Shown: positions 60,268 through 64,000 of the stretch, piece after piece
How positions within the stretch are numbered: position 1 is the stretch's first letter
How the letters are laid out: each line of letters starts with the position of its first letter
From: Oryzias latipes
Taxonomy: Eukaryota > Chordata > Actinopteri > Beloniformes > Adrianichthyidae
Reading direction: 5' to 3'
NCBI RefSeq assembly: GCF_002234675.1
Contig: NC_019868.2
Location: forward strand, 26,736,293-26,800,292
Length of the DNA stretch: 64,000 bases
Notes under the pieces: model-generated
Told to the model about the DNA's origin: nothing
Databases searched by the model: none
Seen by the model: the letters and a program-made list of their open reading frames with translations, nothing else
Program-made: the position numbers and the translations under genes

Positions 60268-60483
60268 GGGGGGGGTAACTGACAAACAGAGATGGTCTCT
60301 TCCCACACAGACTGCTCGAGTGATACTGAAGGAAACGGAGAAGCAGACAGTGGGGATTAGACTCCAGACTGACCTTAGCGATGAAGATGCCAGCGTCCAG
60401 AACGGCTTTGATGTGCTTCAGCCAGCCTGAGCTCTCCAGGCCCTCCAGGAAGTCAGACATGGAGGGGGAACGCAGCTCGCTCA
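55574..60483 (-). CDS. mtmr7: MTMR7, myotubularin-related phosphatase (last 7 coding exons; 5' part off window)
   Basis: Removes the 3-phosphate of PI3P and PI(3,5)P2 and, for this subfamily, acts with MTMR9. Exons in transcript order: 60483-60374, 59646-59521, 58607-58558, 58477-58277, 58141-58007, 56095-55969, 55879-55574 (stop 55576-55574). Phases match across all joins. Landmarks: [20 protein letters not shown], the active site [11 protein letters not shown] (intact CX5R), [86 protein letters not shown], coiled coil [10 protein letters not shown], and tail IANTPQDY-like [37 protein letters not shown]. That tail is diagnostic for MTMR7 rather than MTMR6 or MTMR8. The PH-GRAM domain and the start of the phosphatase domain are absent. 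The last exon's acceptor is uncertain: an AG two bases upstream would shift the frame. Confidence 0.95.
56147..56410 (+). mobile_element. tRNA-derived SINE (second family)
   Basis: Head CCGTGGTGCAGCGGTAGGGC, B-box-like GGTTCGATTCCCGCC, then CCTTGGGCAAGACACTGAAC, a GTGTGAATG-rich part, and the tail TGTAAAGCGCTTTGAGCC ... AAAGCGCTATAGAAG. It lies within the MTMR7 intron immediately upstream of exon 56095-55969. Confidence 0.75.
56632..57460. repeat. Degenerate tandem array of TTTATGACTTTTTTCCTCGT units
   Basis: About 20-bp units, with many TTTATGACTTTTTTCCTCGT variants, at 56632-56870 and 57173-57460. The array is interrupted by the inverted-repeat element 56873-57132. The flank 57480-57600 (TTTACGAGAAGAAAGTTGTA and its inverse) is related in sequence. 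Confidence 0.85.
56873..57132. mobile_element. Short element with 61-bp inverted arms inside the tandem array
   Basis: Arm 56873-56933 (GTAGTAGGTTTAGTGGATGT, ... CGTTTCACCTCT) is inverted at 57072-57132 with a single mismatch. The 138-bp loop contains ACCCGAAACCAGATAGGC and ATGAGCGCATATATACC. CAACCTGGATGAATGAGAGT follows on the right. Not assigned to a family. Confidence 0.8.
58770..59072. mobile_element. TTAA-type MITE fragment with a nested SINE
   Basis: MITE pieces GGCACTGTCTAGTGGGGTCT (58770-58790) and CCCAATGTTAAAGTGCTTTG to GCACAAGGGC (59039-59070) are contiguous in the 36281 copy. Between them (about 58798-59038) is a reverse-orientation tRNA-like SINE: on -, GGGTAGCTCGGTTGGTAAGG and AGGTTTTGATTCCCAG, with an AAGTTAAAGTCCCACTA tail. 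Lies in an MTMR7 intron. Confidence 0.7.
59521..59646 (-). CDS. mtmr7: MTMR7 active-site exon
   Basis: 42 codons, phase 0 at both ends: [20 protein letters not shown], then [20 protein letters not shown] and LM. Cys, Asp and Arg of CSDGWDR are all present, so this is predicted to be a catalytically active rather than a dead myotubularin. Confidence 0.96.
60227..60277. repeat. (GT)n followed by poly-G
   Basis: A GT run directly followed by more than 20 G residues, adjacent to MTMR7 exon 60374-60483 on its 3' intron side. G-quadruplex capable. Confidence 0.95.
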
Positions 60484-62630
60484 CTGTAAACACCACACAG
60501 CTGTGTCACGAACTCAAGCAGACCTCATTGAGCCGCCCAGTTTTAGATCCATGCATAAAGCCGGCTTCGTCCTCTGCGGGGTCGCAGGGTTGCTGAGGCC
60601 CATAAATTAAAATCCAGGCAATTTTCTGGGTTTGTGTTAGACCAACATCAAATGTTTGACTTTTGGATTGACATTTATTCGGAAAAAAGAACAGACTTCA
60701 ACGAAAGTGCAGATCACAAAGTAACTTTCTGTTAGAAGAAAGCAAGTCCAATTGAACTTCAAAGACTCCAATGAAAATCGTGTTTTTTTTTGTTTTTTTT
60801 AACAAGCTCTTGTGGCATTTTCTTGATGATAGAGGACAAATGTAAAAAAGAAAAAAACTTAAATATTGCATTTCTGAGTTTTTGTTTATTCAAAACATTG
60901 TGAATCTGTAAAAATTGAGTATTCCTGCCCCGAACTCTCAGCAATAGTTGCACCACGAAAAACTATTTCCTAACTGTTAACAGTGAAGCTGCACACAAGG
61001 AGTGGGACAAATCACAAGAAAAGCACCAATGGGCTCCTTGTGCAGTCCGCAAGATTTTGAGGATTTGAAAAAATAAAAAATCTGTAAAAAACATCTGATT
61101 CTCACTTACATCATTCTTCTTACTAACCCTAACCCTTATGATTGCATTTTTTTTAAACAAGTGTTCACTTATATGGGGTCACCCGTATGGGGTCAAATAA
61201 GGATCAGTTTAAAATAAATGAAAACCCAGATTTTAAATTTGAAAAACAAAACAAAAAACAAGACATTGTGAATTAGAAAATAGATTGAAATTTGAAATCA
61301 AGACATTGTTAATTGGAAAAAAAAGGAAAAATGAATATTTTTAAATTAAAATAAAAAAGCTCAAAGCCCCGCCCCGTGTAAAATATATGATCAACTCAGC
61401 AGCAAAAACTTGACACTGAGTTGAAACTGAAAACTGAGAAATGAAACCAAAGAGAGAAGAACAAAAAAAAAGTTAGAAGTACAAATGTTCTTTTTATTCA
61501 AATTTTGAATTTACAATTATTTTTCTTCAAACCTTCAATATTTCTCTCAAGTTTCGATATTATTTTTTCGTGTTTAAAATTTTATTTTCAAATTTTCAAT
61601 AATTCCTCCACGTTAACAATGTGTACATTTGAGCTTAAAACTTCCTTGTTTTCTTTTTCAAATTTACAACCTGGTTTTTCATGTATTTTAAGCTGATCCT
61701 AATGCAAAAATGTGCTTCACCCTACAGCGCTGACGAGCGATCTACGGCCTTGCCGTTTCCTGGGGGGCACCTGTCTGCCTCATGCAAGTTTGCTTATCTT
61801 TTACCCGTCTCCCCCATAAGGACCGTTGTGACTCAGGCTTTACTGAAGTGTGCAGTAAGTTACAAAAAGTGATCACAACTGAGAGCAGGAATAACCCTAC
61901 AAACATGAATTCAAATCATTCTCATGGCCTCTGCCCCCCCCTTGAGGAGGTGTAGTAGCCTTGGCCCTCCACCCCAAAATAGCTCTGAAATGAAATCAGA
62001 TGGATCCCGTGTTATAGGGGTGACCCCTGCATGACACCCAGAAAATTCTCCTGTGTGCTCCAGCAGAACTTGGTTCAGTCTGAATGGGTTGAATGATTCA
62101 AATGTTACCCTCTAATAGGGGTGGGCGGATCGATCTAAGTCTCGATGGTAGTATGGTAAAGTATGGATACTAGCGTGATGAGATCCACACTTTCGTTGCG
62201 GGTTTTCTTTTATACCTACAGTGAAGAGCTTAGATTTACTCACAGCGTTCATGCAAGTGTCTGTCTGCAATGTTTTAAGGGTTGAGCAAAAAAAAAAAAA
62301 AACAGCCCAATTTGAGTGGAAAACTGCCAAATCTGGCAACACTGTCTATCTGCGTAACCCCCCCCACGGCTGCTGCTAACACCTTGCCCCTCCCCTCCCC
62401 GCTTTATCAGCCATCAAAAAGCCACATGCTTGTACTAGTGGCGGGATTGTTTGTTGTGTTCTTCCCATTTTTGTGTTTGCTGGTATTTAAACCATCAAAT
62501 GGTGTCTGAGCGGCTGTGTCTGTACCTCAACCGCTCCCCCAGGAGAGGGGTCAAATGCAGAGGACACACTTGACACACCTAGGTGTGTGACAACTAACAG
62601 GACTTCAACTTTATTACAGTGTTGCTTTTT
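60484..62630. other. MTMR7 intron (or upstream region), no exon recognised
   Basis: Mostly AT-rich. An inverted AT-rich repeat seems to span about 61180-61700 (GGGGTCAAATAAGGATCAGT against AGCTGATCCTAATGC), and a SINE tail is at 62510-62615 (GGTCAAATGCAGAGGACACA). I found no exon for the earlier part of the MTMR7 phosphatase domain. Confidence 0.5.
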
Positions 62631-62634
62631 TATG

Positions 62635-63688
62635 TTCACGACCACAGGGCGCACTGGATTATAAGGTGCAGTCTCATTTATGGGGGATTTTCTGTATTTA
62701 AGGCATACAAAAGGCGAACCGGGTTTTAAGGCGGGGGCACGTTAACACATACCGGTAAAACATGCATCCTAGTGTGCGTTTTAAAAAAGGAACTGGGAGC
62801 AAAACTGAGTTGGTTGTGATTTATTTTTTTATCTTTTCAGTCATCAGTCATCATCCAAAAATCCATCAAAGTCCTCATCTTCTGTATCTGAAATGAACAG
62901 ATGGGCTGAATTTCTATCAAACACGCCAGCTTCCCTTTCGTCATCGTCAGAGTCCGTCTTGTTGCCGTGCGGCTCCTCATCAACGACGCCGGCTTTTGCA
63001 AAAGCTGGAAGAACAGTGCAAGCAGACACGTTACCCCAAGCTTCTACAATCCATTAACAGACCGTGACGTAACTCGCCCGGCGCCGCCTCCCAGTCTCAG
63101 AAAAACAGTGTTCGCCATCCGTCATCCACCGCTCCCACGCCGCTCCCAACCTTACTTTGGACGCCCTGTTCACACCGATGTCCACCGGTTGGAGTTCCTT
63201 CGTCAAGCCTCCCGGAACGACAGCGGCTGTGAGATGTCGAATCGGTCTTCCAACTCGGGGCGCCTCGCCTTGTTTCCGCGGAAACTCAGCCGCGTCTTCT
63301 TGACTTGTCAGAGTTCGTTTTCCAACTTCCTCCACTTGTGAACCATGGATTCATTCATCTTGAATTCTCTGGCAGCTGCTCCATTCCCATGTTCCTCCGC
63401 ATAGCTGATAGCTTGCAGTTTAAACTGAGATTGTCTCTTTGCAGCATTTCCAGGGTTTCCAAAACAATGTTGTTCTGCATAATTCACATACCTGTACTTT
63501 TGCACTATACAGGGGGTGTCTTCTTTCACGTCCTCACTTCCCTCCTTACCGTTCTCATGCTGGCCTCTCCTACGTCCTCTTTACCGAAGTCCCACAACAA
63601 CACATTAGGCGCACTGCACCATAGGGCGCTCCGTACATTTTAGGGAATATTTAAGACTTTTAAGTGCACCTTTTGGTCGTAAAGGTAC
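62635..63688 (-). mobile_element. Pogo-like DNA transposon, internally deleted
   Basis: Ends resemble each other inverted (ACGACCACAGGGCGCAC on the left; GTGCACCTTTTGGTCGT on the right). The - strand carries an N-terminal DNA-binding part (63529-63308, SYAEEHGNGAAAREFKMNES then VHKWRKLENEL) and a C-terminal DDE-type part (LTKELQPVDIGVNRASKVRL, then AAWERWMTDGEHCF and DTEDEDFDGFLDDD). Confidence 0.8.
62844..63529 (-). pseudogene. Broken pogo-like transposase
   Basis: Read 63529 to 62844. The N-terminal HTH part is in one frame and is closed by an in-frame TGA at 63308-63310 right after KLENEL; the same frame continues QVKKTRLSFRGNKARRPELE. The C-terminal part is in another frame starting around 63225 (VPGGLTKELQPV), is stopped again at 63054, and resumes (VSACTVLPAFAKAG) in 63029-62844. 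The region that should hold the DDE catalytic residues, normally a few hundred codons, is absent: the DNA-binding segment runs almost directly into the C-terminal segment. Not functional. Confidence 0.85.
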
Positions 63689-64000
63689 AGTATTGACTTC
63701 TTTTTTTATCACTGCCTTTATTTGAAAAATATATGTTTGTTTTTTGTTACTCTGCGTAAGCTTCTTTAAGATTTTGCACTAATTACCGTTTCCTTCTTCT
63801 TCTTATTGTTTTATACCATTACTTATATAGATGTTTGATGCATGTTCAGTTCAGATTGTTGTAATTGTTTTATTTGCAAAGAGTCTCTGTTTTGCGTTTT
63901 ATCACACACTTACTGTAATGAACAAAAATTATGTATTTTTCAAAAACTTTCTATCATCAAACATTTCAAGAAAAAGTATTGATATTGGTATAGATATCGG

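Overview
This window is vertebrate nuclear DNA, almost certainly from a teleost fish. It contains split genes with GT-AG introns, long AT-rich introns and intergenic DNA, and many short repeats of kinds common in fish: tRNA-derived SINEs of the V-SINE (DANA/mermaid) type, TTAA-flanked MITEs, hAT-like and other inverted-repeat elements, LINE fragments, and tetranucleotide and (TA)n arrays. I cannot assign a species from sequence alone. Four protein-coding genes are present, and their order matches the human 8p22 block MICU3 - ZDHHC2 - CNOT7 - (VPS37A) - MTMR7, except that I find no VPS37A.

Layout: (1) 866-19998, + strand: 13 coding exons of micu3 (388 residues to the stop; the N-terminal part lies off the left edge), then a likely 3'UTR to about 20.85 kb. 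(2) 20.9-28.4 kb: intergenic. It holds a 1.7-kb foldback element with about 357-bp arms, a hAT-like element with a near-perfect 8-bp target duplication, a long (TA)n tract, and a SINE in a long direct repeat. (3) 28758-41458, + strand: complete zdhhc2 (12 coding exons, 365 residues) with a GC-rich promoter/5' region. Its introns hold an L2-like LINE fragment, TTAA-flanked MITEs and an inverted-repeat element. (4) 45415-50330, - strand: complete cnot7 (6 coding exons, 286 residues), tail-to-tail with zdhhc2; candidate poly(A) signals of the two genes lie only about 60 bp apart. (5) 51-55.5 kb: AT-rich intergenic DNA with an L1-like fragment carrying a V-SINE insertion and an inverted-repeat MITE. 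(6) 55574-60483, - strand: the last 7 coding exons of mtmr7 (active-site exon through C-terminus); the upstream exons are probably beyond the right edge. (7) 62.6-63.7 kb: a broken pogo-like DNA transposon that has lost its catalytic centre.

The four genes are not an operon and have unrelated jobs: mitochondrial calcium uptake control (MICU3), protein S-palmitoylation (ZDHHC2), mRNA deadenylation (CNOT7) and 3-phosphoinositide dephosphorylation (MTMR7). The strongest unusual observations are: intron 1 of cnot7, about 90% tetranucleotide repeat, which is a multiple of three and stop-free in frame with both flanking exons, so that retention would insert 203 residues immediately before catalytic Asp40; a symmetric 33-nt zdhhc2 exon that carries the DHHC motif; several nested or very well-preserved inverted-repeat insertions; and the apparent absence of vps37a. 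Exon boundaries were read by eye from splice consensus, reading phase and remembered family sequence; no alignment program was run.
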